NCBI GenBank assembly: GCA_016708585.1
Contig: JADJFK010000023.1
Span: forward strand, 1 to 64,000
Length of the DNA stretch: 64,000 nucleotides
Direction: 5' to 3'
Source of the DNA: Sulfuritalea sp.
Lineage (GTDB): Bacteria; Pseudomonadota; Gammaproteobacteria; Burkholderiales; Rhodocyclaceae
Part shown: positions 53,668 through 63,854 of the stretch, piece by piece
How the letters are laid out: every line of letters begins with the position of its first letter
Numbering within the stretch: position 1 is the stretch's first letter
The notes under the pieces: model-generated
Told to the model about the DNA's origin: nothing
The model's input: only the letters and a program-made list of their open reading frames with translations
Database searches by the model: none
Translations under genes and position numbers: made by a program

Positions 53668-55203
53668 TCAGCGAACCGCGGCACGGACGGTGGCCTTGCG
53701 CACCGAGGTTTTGCCGACGCCCGCAACTGCCGCGCGACGCGAAGCCTTCGCCGCGGCGGCACGCGGCTTGCGCCGTGCAGCGGGGCGCACCCGCGCCAGG
53801 TATTCCTGGAAGCTCTCGCGCAGGCACTGGGCGAAGACATCCGGATCGGGTAACTGCTCGTAACAGCAGGTGAAGGAGATGACGATCATCTCGCTGTAAC
53901 TGGTCACCGAAAAAACCAGGCCCATGCCGTCGGAAATCGGCATGATCGCCGACAGGTAGGTCAGTCGCGCGCCCTGCAGATAGAGCGGCTGCTGCTGGCC
54001 GGGCACGTTGGTGATGGCGCAGTTGGCCAGCGGCGCCCAGTTGCCGAGCAGGGCCGACGCCGAACGCAGCATCTTGCTGGTGACGGCAATCGCGGCCGAG
54101 GGCGCGTGCTCGGCCAGTTCGACCAGCTCGCGGGCGCTGACCGCCTGCGCCATGACGTCCGACGAGGAACTCAAGGCCCGGATCGCCGCCAGGCGCTCGA
54201 CCGGATCGGCGATGTCGGTGCCGAGGCTCAGCCGCACCCAGGAAAACATTGCCTCGCCAGCGGCATCGTCCGCCTTGCGACCCTTGGCGCGCACGCCCAC
54301 CGGCACCGCCGCAACCAGGCTTTCCCCGGGAAGCTCGCCCTGCAGGTCGAGGTAGCGACGCAGGCCGCCGGCGCATACGGCAAGGACGACGTCATTGACC
54401 GTGGCGCCGTCGGCGAGGCTGCGGATGGCCTTGAAATCCCTCAGGGAGAAGCGCCGCGTATCGAACACGCGATGCGGGGAGACCTCGCTGTTGAAGCGCG
54501 TCATGGGAAACTCCTGCGGGCGGGCAAGGAATTCTCCGGCAAAGGTGCGCACCGCGGATTTGACCGTGGCCCAGCTGCGTTTTGCGGGTTTGGCCATGCG
54601 CAAGGGAAAGGTCGCGACGTTGGCACCGGCGCGCAGCAGCAGGCCGACATTGCCCGGCGGCGCTTCGGGGAACCAGGGTGCGGGCGGTGCCGGTGGCGGC
54701 GAATCCGCCGAGATGTCGTGCAGCAAGGCGGTTATTTCGTTGCCGCGATCGACATCGATCGCGGCATGGTGGACCTTCAGCAGCACGGCAAAGCTCCCGA
54801 CCGGCAGGTCGAGAAAGCTGTCGAGTCCTTCGATCACGTACATCTCCCACAACGGGCGCTGCAAGTCGAGCGGCCGGGCGTGGATGCGCGCGGCCTGGAT
54901 GCAGAACTGGCGCCAGTCGCCCGGCTTGGGCAGGGCGATGTGGCGCACGTGGTATTCGATGTCGAAGCCCTCGTCCTCGATCCAGTACGGGTAGTCGAGG
55001 TCGAGCGGCACGCGCCGGATCTTCTCGCGGAACACCGGCAGCCGGCCGAGGCGGCCCTCGACATGCGCCAGTATCTGCTTGAAGCGCACCACGCCGCCCG
55101 GCGCCGTGGACTGGTCGTAGATGTGCAGCAGCGTGACGTTCGAATTGGCGTGGGCGCTGTCCGAATAGATGTAGGCGGCATCGTGTTCGCTGAGTTGTCG
55201 CAT
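53668..55203 (-). CDS. Wax ester synthase/diacylglycerol acyltransferase-like protein
   Basis: A 511-residue WS/DGAT family acyltransferase. The N-terminal condensation-like domain has the motif KVHHAAIDVDRGNEITALLH, where the usual HHxxxDG reads HHAAIDV (the His pair and Asp are kept, Gly is Val). Later family motifs are TVNDVVLAVCAGGLRRYL, NCAITNVPGQQQPLYLQGAR and SDGMGLVFSVTSY. It uses acyl-CoA to make wax esters or triacylglycerol. The C-terminal 45 residues are a basic, Ala/Arg/Lys-rich tail. It is flanked by two alpha/beta hydrolases in the same orientation. Confidence 0.88.
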   Translation of the reverse strand: MRQLSEHDAAYIYSDSAHANSNVTLLHIYDQSTAPGGVVRFKQILAHVEGRLGRLPVFREKIRRVPLDLDYPYWIEDEGFDIEYHVRHIALPKPGDWRQFCIQAARIHARPLDLQRPLWEMYVIEGLDSFLDLPVGSFAVLLKVHHAAIDVDRGNEITALLHDISADSPPPAPPAPWFPEAPPGNVGLLLRAGANVATFPLRMAKPAKRSWATVKSAVRTFAGEFLARPQEFPMTRFNSEVSPHRVFDTRRFSLRDFKAIRSLADGATVNDVVLAVCAGGLRRYLDLQGELPGESLVAAVPVGVRAKGRKADDAAGEAMFSWVRLSLGTDIADPVERLAAIRALSSSSDVMAQAVSARELVELAEHAPSAAIAVTSKMLRSASALLGNWAPLANCAITNVPGQQQPLYLQGARLTYLSAIMPISDGMGLVFSVTSYSEMIVISFTCCYEQLPDPDVFAQCLRESFQEYLARVRPAARRKPRAAAAKASRRAAVAGVGKTSVRKATVRAAVR

Positions 55204-55224
55204 GCGGGTCCTTCGATGGAAGAT

Positions 55225-56130
55225 TCAGACAGCGGGAGACGTCGCGTCGCGCCCGGACGCACCCGAGGTCGCACGCCATATGCGGCCAAGCAGACCGTCC
55301 GGGCGGAAGGGCTGCCAGGCGCCTTCCGGCTGGGCCAGGCGGTCGGCGACGACGGCCAGCACGATGCCGTTGAAGCCCAGGCCGAGATGGCTGCCCGGCA
55401 CCCGGATGTTCTCGTGGAAAGCCGGATCGCCGTCGATGGTGGCTTCCTGCGGCGGCACCACGCCGTCGCCCAGCGAATACAGGCAACTGGTCGGAAGCTC
55501 CAGCCGGCGCTGCTCGCGCAGGGTCTTGGCGCGCGGCTGCATGACGTGGGCCGCCGGTCCGAGGCGATGCGAAATCACGCGGTAGAGCGCCTTGACGGCT
55601 GCCGGCGACTGGCTGCCGCCGGCATCGACGCTGACCGGGCTGCCCAGGGTGATGATGGAACGCACGCATTCCAGCGCGTTCTCGGCGCCGTAGAGCGAAA
55701 ACACGCCGCCCAGGCTCCAGCCGACCACGCTCACCTTGCGCCCGGTGATGTGGTGCAGGTAACGGATCTTTTGCGGCAGGGCGCTGGCATGCTTGCTGCG
55801 GAAACCCAGGTTGCGCCCGAGGCCCCAGGTGTGAACGTCATAGCCCTTGCTCCGCAGGAACAGCTTCAGGGCGATCAGGGTCTTGTCGTCGGCCATGAAG
55901 CCGGGCAGCAGCAGCACCGGATGGCCGTCGCCGCGCGGCGCCTTGAGCAGCAACGGCAGGGATGCCGGCAGCAGCGCCATTTCGAACAGGGCGCGCGGCT
56001 CCAGCATCGAGTTCAGTGCGCGGGGCTTGCCGATGTGCGGATGGCGAACGACCGGGAGGCGATGAGGCAAGCCCTCCGCCCTGGCTGCCGGCCGTACCGG
56101 TGACGACTCCTTCCGCCGCGTCGCGCTCAT
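55225..56130 (-). CDS. Alpha/beta hydrolase (lipase-like)
   Basis: A 301-residue alpha/beta hydrolase. HPVLLLPGFMADDKTLIALK, the elbow SVVGWSLGGVFSLYGA, SLGDGVVPPQEATIDGD with the catalytic Asp region, and the His in PGSHLGLGFNGIV are visible. It resembles esterases that act on large lipid esters. It lies 21 bases upstream of the WS/DGAT gene and shares its orientation, so the two likely form an operon for storage lipid turnover. The start at 56130 is the longest; an internal ATG 41 codons later is possible. Confidence 0.82.
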   Translation of the reverse strand: MSATRRKESSPVRPAARAEGLPHRLPVVRHPHIGKPRALNSMLEPRALFEMALLPASLPLLLKAPRGDGHPVLLLPGFMADDKTLIALKLFLRSKGYDVHTWGLGRNLGFRSKHASALPQKIRYLHHITGRKVSVVGWSLGGVFSLYGAENALECVRSIITLGSPVSVDAGGSQSPAAVKALYRVISHRLGPAAHVMQPRAKTLREQRRLELPTSCLYSLGDGVVPPQEATIDGDPAFHENIRVPGSHLGLGFNGIVLAVVADRLAQPEGAWQPFRPDGLLGRIWRATSGASGRDATSPAV

Positions 56131-56308
56131 GACTCCCTCTGGAAAAACCCGGCAGCGGGCAAGGACCCCGCCGCATGGCCGCCGGCGGGAAGTTCATGCC
56201 TTCCCGATGAAATCGCCCCACGGGCCAGTCTAATCCGAATCCGCCGTGACGCGATTCCACCCGGCACGTGCCACCACGCACCGGGCGCCGCCGCGCGATG
56301 CGTCCGCC

Positions 56309-56710
56309 TCAGCGCGACGTGCATGCCTTGCCATCCGCCGTTTCCGTCCGCAGCAAGGATACCGCCTCCGCCACCGTCTGCCCCGCCACCAGACCCGCCG
56401 CCCCGGCCTCCGCATTGAGCGCCGTAACAACGCCACACTGAAAACCATCCAGCGCATCGCCGATGCGCGCCGTGTCATGGCCGTAGGCCGCGGCCGCGAT
56501 GCCCGCCTGTTCCAGCGCCTGCAGCGCGACGATGCCGGCCGCCTCCTTGCCGATCCCGGCGTCATTGAAAAAAATCGCCCGGGGAGCCGGCCGGACGGCC
56601 AGGGCGAAGAGGGCGGCAGAACGCCCCCCGTGCGAGCCGGAAACAATCACCGCACGGCCCATGGCCGCGGTGATTTCGGTTATCGAGTCGATCAGATGGA
56701 GGGCGCGCAT
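56309..56710 (-). CDS. Conserved protein of unknown function
   Basis: A 133-residue soluble protein. Conserved-looking stretches are AVIVSGSHGGRSAALFALAV, PRAIFFNDAGIGKEAAGIVA, LQALEQAGIAAAAYGHDTAR and IGDALDGFQCGVVTALNAEA. I recall similar stand-alone proteins in other proteobacteria without an assigned role. The Gly-rich SGSHGG and FNDAG turns suggest a small alpha/beta fold. There is no signal or membrane segment. The ATG at 56710 lies 14 bases from the end of dnaQ, so it may be cotranscribed. Confidence 0.7.
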   Translation of the reverse strand: MRALHLIDSITEITAAMGRAVIVSGSHGGRSAALFALAVRPAPRAIFFNDAGIGKEAAGIVALQALEQAGIAAAAYGHDTARIGDALDGFQCGVVTALNAEAGAAGLVAGQTVAEAVSLLRTETADGKACTSR

Positions 56711-56724
56711 CGGCGGTCCCCGCG

Positions 56725-57438
56725 TCAAGCGCTACCCGGCGCGCGCTCCAGGTCGCGCCACAGGCATTTCCCCCCGGACTCTCGGGCGATTTCGCCGAGC
56801 ACGCGCGCGTGCTCGGCAAGTTCCTCGTCGCTGGCGCGCAGCACCCGCAGCGGCGGCCGCTGGCGCATGCCCCCGGGCGAACGGCCGACAGGTGCGCTGT
56901 CGAAGGCGATCTCCAGCGTGTTCTGGCCGCGCGTCATGGCCAGGTAGACCTCGGCCAGCAGTTCGGCATCGAGCAGCGCGCCGTGCACCTGGCGGCTGGA
57001 ATTGTCCACGCCGAACTCGGCGCACAGGGCGTTGAGGTTGTTCTTCTTGCCGGGACGCATCTCGCGCGCCATGCGCAAGGTGTCGATCACCTCGCCGCAG
57101 AGCTGGTCGATGCTCTCCATCTGGAGCAAGCCGAGTTCGTTGTTGAGGAAGCCGACGTCGAAGGCGGCGTTGTGGATCACCAGCTCGGCGCCGCGAATGA
57201 ACTCGACGAAATCGGCGACGATCTCGGCGAAATTCGGCTTGTCGGCAAGGAATTCGTTGGTCAGGCCGTGGATCTCGATCGCGCCCTGGGGCACCTCGCG
57301 GTCGGGGTTGATGTAGGCATGGAAGCGCTGCCCCGTCAGCTGGCGACCGCGCAGTTCGACACAGCCGATTTCGACGATGCGATCGCCGGCACGAAAATCC
57401 AGGCCGGTGGTCTCGGTATCCAGAATGATTTTTCTCAT
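56725..57438 (-). CDS. dnaQ: DNA polymerase III epsilon subunit (3'-5' proofreading exonuclease)
   Basis: A 237-residue proofreading exonuclease. ExoI ILDTETTGLD, ExoII IHNAAFDVGFLNNEL and ExoIII VHGALLDAELLAEVYLAM with the His of the DEDDh class are intact. The C-terminal tail that binds DnaE follows. It overlaps rnhA by 4 bases. The order gloB, methyltransferase, rnhA, dnaQ is the same as in E. coli (gloB-yafS-rnhA-dnaQ), which supports the call. Confidence 0.96.
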   Translation of the reverse strand: MRKIILDTETTGLDFRAGDRIVEIGCVELRGRQLTGQRFHAYINPDREVPQGAIEIHGLTNEFLADKPNFAEIVADFVEFIRGAELVIHNAAFDVGFLNNELGLLQMESIDQLCGEVIDTLRMAREMRPGKKNNLNALCAEFGVDNSSRQVHGALLDAELLAEVYLAMTRGQNTLEIAFDSAPVGRSPGGMRQRPPLRVLRASDEELAEHARVLGEIARESGGKCLWRDLERAPGSA

Positions 57439-57872
57439 GTGCCCGTCCGCACCTGTTCGACGCCGCGCCGCGCCAGCTGGTCGGCGCGCTCGTTCTCCGG
57501 GTGTCCGGCGTGGCCCTTGACCCAGATCCATTCGATCCTGTGTTGCGCCGCCAGGCGGTCCAGTTCGCGCCACAGGTCCTCGTTCTTCACCGGCTCCTTG
57601 CTCGCCGTCTTCCAGCCGCGCCGCTTCCAGCCGTGGATCCACTCGCTGATGCCCTTCTGCACGTATTGCGAATCGGTGTGCACCCGCGCCGCCACCGGAC
57701 CCTTCAGGGCGCGCAGGGCCTCGATCACGGCGGTCATTTCCATGCGGTTGTTGGTAGTGATCTTCTCGCCGCCGAACAGTTCCCTTTCGGCATCGCCCTT
57801 GCGCAGGATCGCGCCCCAGCCGCCGGGGCCGGGATTGCCGCTGCAGGCGCCGTCGGTAAAGATTTCTATCAT
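57435..57872 (-). CDS. rnhA: Ribonuclease HI
   Basis: A 145-residue RNase HI. It removes RNA from RNA-DNA hybrids. The catalytic Asp is in IFTDGACSGNPGPGGWGAIL, the Glu in NNRMEMTAVIEAL, the second Asp in VHTDSQYVQKGISEWIHGWK, and the last acidic residue in KGHAGHPENERADQLAR. The basic handle WKRRGWKTASKEPVKNEDLW is present. Overlaps of 4 bases on both sides indicate a tight operon. Confidence 0.97.
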   Translation of the reverse strand: MIEIFTDGACSGNPGPGGWGAILRKGDAERELFGGEKITTNNRMEMTAVIEALRALKGPVAARVHTDSQYVQKGISEWIHGWKRRGWKTASKEPVKNEDLWRELDRLAAQHRIEWIWVKGHAGHPENERADQLARRGVEQVRTGT

Positions 57873-58591
57873 TGGTCCACCCTTTGCGTGATCGATACCA
57901 GCGCCTTGGCGCGCAGCTTGCGATCATGCCATGCCGGCGTGATCAGGCGCATGCCGTGCTGGCGCTTGACGGCCTGCACGATGTACACGGCGCCGGCGAT
58001 CGGCCACCAGCGGTCGCCGGCGGTGTCCATGAACTTGAAGCGGCGCAGCCATTTCTCCTGCGTCACCGCCGGCGCGTAGCAGCCGAAGGCGCCGGCCTGC
58101 ATCTCGAAGCCGAGCAGCGAGAACCAGTCCTTCAGGCGCGGCACGGAGAGATAGGCGCCGCGCCAGGGCGGCAGCGCCTCGCGCCGCGACAGCGTGCGTT
58201 TGGCGCCCCACAGGCTGAAGGGATTGAAACCGGTGACGATGACGTGGCCCTCGGGCACCAGCACCCGCTCCACCTCGCGCAGCACCTGGTGCGGATTGGC
58301 GTCGAACTCCAGGGTGTGCGGCATCACCACCAGGTCGATGCTGTTGGCGGCGAAGGGCAGGAAGTGCAGGTCGGAACGCACTTCCGACATGCCGTCGTAG
58401 CGCCCGTCGTCGCAGCGAAAGCGCAGCGGCATGCGGTTGGCGCGCAGGAAGTCGTGGGTCGGCAGGGACAGCTGCACCGCATTGAAGCCGAAAATGTCGG
58501 CCACCAGCAGATCGTGCTTCTGCTGCTCCCAATTGAGTACATACTGCCCGGATGGCGTATTCAGCCAGTCTTCGAAACCCTGAATTGACAT
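57869..58591 (-). CDS. SAM-dependent methyltransferase (YafS-like position)
   Basis: A 240-residue class I methyltransferase. FEDWLNTPSGQYVLNWEQQK at the N-terminus, DLVVMPHTLEFDANPHQVLR and EVERVLVPEGHVIVTGFNPF in the post-SAM region, and GFEMQAGAFGCYAP at the C-terminus are present. It sits exactly where E. coli has yafS, between gloB (divergent) and rnhA. The substrate is unknown. The start at 58591 leaves 27 bases to the divergent gloB ATG, so the two promoters must overlap. Confidence 0.85.
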   Translation of the reverse strand: MSIQGFEDWLNTPSGQYVLNWEQQKHDLLVADIFGFNAVQLSLPTHDFLRANRMPLRFRCDDGRYDGMSEVRSDLHFLPFAANSIDLVVMPHTLEFDANPHQVLREVERVLVPEGHVIVTGFNPFSLWGAKRTLSRREALPPWRGAYLSVPRLKDWFSLLGFEMQAGAFGCYAPAVTQEKWLRRFKFMDTAGDRWWPIAGAVYIVQAVKRQHGMRLITPAWHDRKLRAKALVSITQRVDQ

Positions 58592-58618
58592 TGCGCCCCG
58601 TTTGGAGAAAATTCCCGA

Positions 58619-59398
58619 ATGACCGAAATCCTTGCCCTGCCTGCCTTCGACGACAACTATATCTGGCTGTTGCGCGCCGACGGCCACGTCGCGGTGGTGG
58701 ACCCCGGCGATGCCGTTCCGGTGCTGGGGCACCTGGCGCAGACCGGTGACCGCCTCTGCGCCATCCTCGCCACCCACCATCACGGCGACCACGTCGGCGG
58801 CGTCGCGGAACTGCTCGCCCGCTTCCCCGTCCCCGTGTATGGCCCGGCACTCGAGAACATCCCCGGCGTGACGCATCCGCTCTCCGGCGGCGAACACATC
58901 GAACTGCCCGAAATCGGCGTCGGATTCGACATCATCGCCGTGCCCGGACATACGCGCGGCCACATCGCCTATTATGGCCCAAGTCTCGCGGAACACGGCG
59001 CCGTGTTCTGCGGCGATACCCTGTTCGGCGCCGGCTGCGGGCGGCTGTTCGAGGGCACGGCGGCACAGATGCAGGCATCGCTGGCCCGGCTCGCCGTGTT
59101 GCCGGCGCCGACTTTGGTGTATTGCGCCCATGAATATACCCAGAGCAACATGCGTTTCGCCCGGGCCGTCGAGCCGGGCAGCATCGCCGTGCAGCAGCGC
59201 AGCGAAAAGGTGACAAAGGATCGTGCCGCGGGCCGCGCCACGGTACCCACCCGCATCCGGCTTGAACTCGAAACCAATCCCTTCCTGCGCTGGGATGCGC
59301 CGGCCGTGCGCGCCGCGGCGGCGGGCCGCCTCGGCCATGTTCCGGCCGACGCGGTGGAAACCTTCGCCGCCATTCGCGAGTGGAAGAACCGCTTCTAG
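58619..59398 (+). CDS. gloB: Hydroxyacylglutathione hydrolase (glyoxalase II)
   Basis: A 259-residue metallo-beta-lactamase-fold enzyme that hydrolyses S-D-lactoylglutathione to lactate. The metal motif THHHGDHVGG, PGHTRGHIAYY, FCGDTLFGAGCGRLFEG and VYCAHEYTQSNMRFA are diagnostic. The C-terminal domain binds glutathione (RIRLELETNPFLR). A dispersed repeat (59093-59115) is read as AVLPAPTL just before the VYCAHEY metal-ligand block; the spacing there looks normal. Confidence 0.96.
   Translation: MTEILALPAFDDNYIWLLRADGHVAVVDPGDAVPVLGHLAQTGDRLCAILATHHHGDHVGGVAELLARFPVPVYGPALENIPGVTHPLSGGEHIELPEIGVGFDIIAVPGHTRGHIAYYGPSLAEHGAVFCGDTLFGAGCGRLFEGTAAQMQASLARLAVLPAPTLVYCAHEYTQSNMRFARAVEPGSIAVQQRSEKVTKDRAAGRATVPTRIRLELETNPFLRWDAPAVRAAAAGRLGHVPADAVETFAAIREWKNRF
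59093..59115 (-). repeat. Dispersed repeat (in gloB)
   Basis: Minus strand: AAAGTCGGCGC, CGGCAAC, ACGGC. It sits at a tolerant turn before the VYCAHEY motif. The protein length is not changed. Confidence 0.5.
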
Positions 59399-59417
59399 GC
59401 GCGGCGCCCGGCACAGC

Positions 59418-60533
59418 ATGACCACCCGTCGCAGCTTCATCAAGTCTCTCGCGGTGCTTCCCGCGGCATTCTCCTTCCGCCCCGTCCGCGCCGCAGCCGA
59501 TCCCTCGCGCCTGGCGCTGATCATCGGCAACAGCAGCTATCGCGACGCGCCGCTGGTCAATCCCGCCAGCGATGCCAGGGCGGTCGGCGCGCTGCTTACC
59601 CAGGCCGGCTTCAGCGTCGATTCGCGCCTCGACGCGACGCGGGGCGACATGATGGCCGCCATCGAGCGCTTCGGCGCGGCGGTCAAGCGCTCCGAGACCA
59701 GGCTGGTGGTGTTCTATTACGCCGGCCACGGCGCCCAGCTCGACTGGCGCAACTACCTGCTGCCGGTCGATGCCGTGGTGCAAAAGCAGGACGACCTGAA
59801 GCAGCGCTGCGTCGACCTGGGCCTCCTGCTCGGCCAGTTCAGCGCGGCGAAGGACAAGACCTTCGTCGTCATCCTCGACGCCTGCCGCAACAACCCGTTC
59901 GGCAGTGCCTACCGGCCGGAGCAGAAGGGCCTCTCGCAGTTCGACGCGCCGGTCGGCAGCCTGCTGGCCTATGCCACCGCGCCCGGCAACGTCGCCTCCG
60001 ACGGCAATGGGCAGAACGGCCTCTACACCGAAAACCTGGTGCGCGAACTGGGCCGGCGGGACACCCGCATCGAAGATGCCTTGAAGCGCGTGCGCCTCAA
60101 CGTGCGCCTGGCCTCGCACGGCGAGCAAATTCCGTGGGAGACCACCTCGCTGGAAAGCGACGTCTTCATTTTCAAGGAAGGGCAAAGACAACTGACCGAG
60201 GCAGAGCTGGAACAACTGGTCGAAGCCGATGTAAGCGAATGGACGCGCATCAAGTCGTCGAAAAAGGTCGACGACTGGGTCGGCTACCTGCGCACCTTCC
60301 CCAATGGCCGCTTTGCGGAAATCGCCCAGATGCGGCTGGCTCGCCTGCTGGCTGGTTCCGAAAAGCCGACCACCGCGGATGTCTCCTCCGTCGCGCCCGT
60401 TGCGGCCACATCGGCAACGCCGGCAAGCGGGACAAAAGATGTTCCCTCGATAAAAACCGACGAAGAATATGAGGCGCTGCCAAAAGGAAGCACCTATATC
60501 GATCCCAATGGCAAGCTGAGGAGAAAGTCATAA
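59418..60533 (+). CDS. Exported caspase-like cysteine protease (peptidase C14 family)
   Basis: A 371-residue protein with a Tat-like signal (MTTRRSFIKSLAVLPAAF) and a caspase/orthocaspase p20-like domain: LALIIGNSSYRDAPLVNPAS, the catalytic His in VFYYAGHGAQLDW and the catalytic Cys in VVILDACRNNPFG. The C-terminal part (about 260-371) has helices and a Thr/Ser/Ala-rich linker, ending SIKTDEEYEALPKGSTYIDP. Such bacterial caspase homologues cut after basic residues. It is set between gloB and mltD, genes that are neighbours in E. coli. Its stop overlaps the next start by one base. Confidence 0.88.
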   Translation: MTTRRSFIKSLAVLPAAFSFRPVRAAADPSRLALIIGNSSYRDAPLVNPASDARAVGALLTQAGFSVDSRLDATRGDMMAAIERFGAAVKRSETRLVVFYYAGHGAQLDWRNYLLPVDAVVQKQDDLKQRCVDLGLLLGQFSAAKDKTFVVILDACRNNPFGSAYRPEQKGLSQFDAPVGSLLAYATAPGNVASDGNGQNGLYTENLVRELGRRDTRIEDALKRVRLNVRLASHGEQIPWETTSLESDVFIFKEGQRQLTEAELEQLVEADVSEWTRIKSSKKVDDWVGYLRTFPNGRFAEIAQMRLARLLAGSEKPTTADVSSVAPVAATSATPASGTKDVPSIKTDEEYEALPKGSTYIDPNGKLRRKS

Positions 60534-61258
60534 TGGGATGGAAGGAAGACAGCCTTGTCCAGGGCCGGAGAAAGTGGGAATCCGATCCGCTTGTTTCCCC
60601 AGCCTCGCCGACGTCGATCGCGACTGCGGGCTCGCCAATGCTCGACATCCAGACCGGGGGGGCGGTGCCGAAACTGATCGCTCCCTCGGCGAACCCCTTT
60701 TCCGCCGGGCGCTATGCGCTCGGACGCATTTTCACCGTCGGCGACAAGGCAAGCTTCCGGCAAACCGACATCCTCACCGGAATCGAGGAACGCACTTACA
60801 GTCGTCGCGTAACGCGAGTCGATTACGATGCGGACCGGGTCGAATTCAACAATGGCAACACGATTACCGACCTGATGGGCAACTCGCTCAAGAGCGGACC
60901 CGTCGAATACGATTCCCCGGTGCAATTCATACCCGCCGAGTTTCAGATCGGCAAGAAATGGACCGCCGCGTTCCGCCGCTCCAGGAACGACAAGGCAAGC
61001 AACGCCTACTATGACATGCAGATCGTAAGGCGGGAGACCATCAGCGTTCCGGCGGGAAGCTTCGATACCTTCCTGATCGAAGGCAACGGCTGGAACACCA
61101 CCACCAACCAGAAGCTCGAAGCAAGGCTATGGCTGGTGCCGGGAGTCAATTTTGCAATCAGGCGTGAACTTGTCGTCCGTAACCAGCGGGGGGCATTTCG
61201 CCAAACCGAAAGGCATGAACTCGTCGCCCTGCGCCAGCAGGTGGCAGGCGGCAGCTAG
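60533..61258 (+). CDS. Unknown protein coupled to the caspase-like gene
   Basis: A 241-residue protein of unknown function. No signal peptide is seen from this start. The body is beta-rich: GRYALGRIFTVGDKASFRQT, RVTRVDYDADRVEFNNGNTI, SPVQFIPAEFQIGKKWTAAF and ISVPAGSFDTFLIEGNGW, ending RLWLVPGVNFAIRRELVVR. The last part resembles outer-membrane-associated DUF3108-like beta proteins. The ATG overlaps the TAA of the caspase-like gene (TAATG), so translation is coupled and the product may be a partner or substrate. The start is not certain. Confidence 0.65.
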   Translation: MGWKEDSLVQGRRKWESDPLVSPASPTSIATAGSPMLDIQTGGAVPKLIAPSANPFSAGRYALGRIFTVGDKASFRQTDILTGIEERTYSRRVTRVDYDADRVEFNNGNTITDLMGNSLKSGPVEYDSPVQFIPAEFQIGKKWTAAFRRSRNDKASNAYYDMQIVRRETISVPAGSFDTFLIEGNGWNTTTNQKLEARLWLVPGVNFAIRRELVVRNQRGAFRQTERHELVALRQQVAGGS

Positions 61259-61394
61259 GGAGTGTTCCCACTACCTCGGTCGATCGCCGTCGTGTGAACA
61301 CGCCCCAGGACGCATCCTCCGGTCGCCGCCACCGCTGCCGCGGATGCTAAGATGCGCCGCCTTCTCGCGCCGAATGCCCGGTCACTCCTCGCCA

Positions 61395-62744
61395 ATGTCC
61401 CTGTTCCGACTCCTCATTCCGCTTTTGCCGCTTCTGCTGAACGCCTGCGCCCATGTCGAGCAGGCGCCGCCCGGCGCCGCGCAACCGGCTACACCGGTGG
61501 CGACCGACCGCGCCCGCGCCGTGCCGCCGTCCGTGCCAGAAGCCACGCCGCTGCGCGCCGCCGACCCGTCACGGGACGTGCGCGACGCGTTGCCGCCGAT
61601 CCCGACCATCGACCTCACCACGCCGCCCGACGACCTGTGGCAGCGCATGCGCAACGGCTTCTCGATGCCCGACCTCGACAGCCCGCTGGTGGCCGACCGC
61701 CAGGCCTGGTACCTGAACCGGCCGGACCTGCTGAAGCGCATTTTCGAGCGCAGCCGGCGCTACCTGCACCACATCGTCGAGGAGCTGGAAAAGCGCGGCA
61801 TGCCGACCGAACTGGCACTGCTGCCGGTGGTCGAAAGCTCCTTCAATCCGCTGGCCTATTCCTCGGCCCGCGCGCTGGGGATGTGGCAGTTCATCCCCGC
61901 CACCGGCAAGACCTACAAGCTGCAGCAGAATGCCTGGTTCGACCAGCGCCGCGACATCATCGCCTCGACCGATGCCGCGCTCGACTACCTGCAGACCATC
62001 TACGAAATGCACGGCGACTGGCACCTCGCGCTGGCCTCCTACAACTGGGGCGAGAATGCCGTGGGGCGCGCCGTCGAGAAGAACCGCAGGATGGGCCTGC
62101 CGACGGATTACGCCCACCTCAAGATGCCGACCGAAACCGCCTACTACGTACCCAAACTGCAGGCGATCAAGAACATCGTCGCGCAACCGCAGCTGTTCGG
62201 CGTCACGCTCGACCCGATACCCAATCGGCCCTACTTCGGCACGGTCGAGGTCGACAACAACATGGACATCGCCCTTGCCGCGCGCCTGGCCGAAATACCG
62301 GTGGAAGAATTCATCGCGCTGAATCCGGCCTACAGCCGGCCGGTCATTCCAAGTGCCGCCAACAGCCCGCTGGTGTTTCCGGCAGACAAGGTACAGGTCT
62401 TCCTCGCCAATCTGCGGAAGCACGAAGACCAGGACAAACCGTTGTCGGCCTGGCTCACGCACAACCTGAAAAAGGGCGAAAAACTGGAGGCCGTGGCCAA
62501 GCGCTATGGCATCAGCCCGGTGCGGCTCAAGCAGTTGAACGGCATCACCGCCAGGACAAAAATCACGCCCGGCTATGCGCTGCTGGTGCCGGGCAAGGAC
62601 GCGATCGGCCACGACGCCCTCGCCGCCCGGCTGCCGCAGACGCCGGCCAGCCCGCCGAAAGCGGTGAAGCCGCGCAAGGCCGGCAAGGGCGGGGGGGCAG
62701 CGGCCGGCACACGCAAAGCGGCGCCCAAGCCGAAAAAGCGCTGA
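61395..62744 (+). CDS. mltD: Membrane-bound lytic murein transglycosylase D
   Basis: A 449-residue lipoprotein. The signal ends with the lipobox LLNAC (Cys near 18). The SLT family 1 domain has the catalytic Glu in ALLPVVESSFNPLAYSSA, GMWQFIPATGKTYKL, and LALASYNWGENAVGRA. At least one LysM-like module follows (LKKGEKLEAVAKRYGISPVR, LKQLNGI...ITPGYALLVP), and there is a basic Lys/Ala-rich tail. It cleaves peptidoglycan strands to 1,6-anhydro ends. The ATG at 61395 is set by the signal peptide. Confidence 0.93.
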   Translation: MSLFRLLIPLLPLLLNACAHVEQAPPGAAQPATPVATDRARAVPPSVPEATPLRAADPSRDVRDALPPIPTIDLTTPPDDLWQRMRNGFSMPDLDSPLVADRQAWYLNRPDLLKRIFERSRRYLHHIVEELEKRGMPTELALLPVVESSFNPLAYSSARALGMWQFIPATGKTYKLQQNAWFDQRRDIIASTDAALDYLQTIYEMHGDWHLALASYNWGENAVGRAVEKNRRMGLPTDYAHLKMPTETAYYVPKLQAIKNIVAQPQLFGVTLDPIPNRPYFGTVEVDNNMDIALAARLAEIPVEEFIALNPAYSRPVIPSAANSPLVFPADKVQVFLANLRKHEDQDKPLSAWLTHNLKKGEKLEAVAKRYGISPVRLKQLNGITARTKITPGYALLVPGKDAIGHDALAARLPQTPASPPKAVKPRKAGKGGGAAAGTRKAAPKPKKR

Positions 62745-62750
62745 AGCCTC

Positions 62751-63854
<1,104 letters not shown>

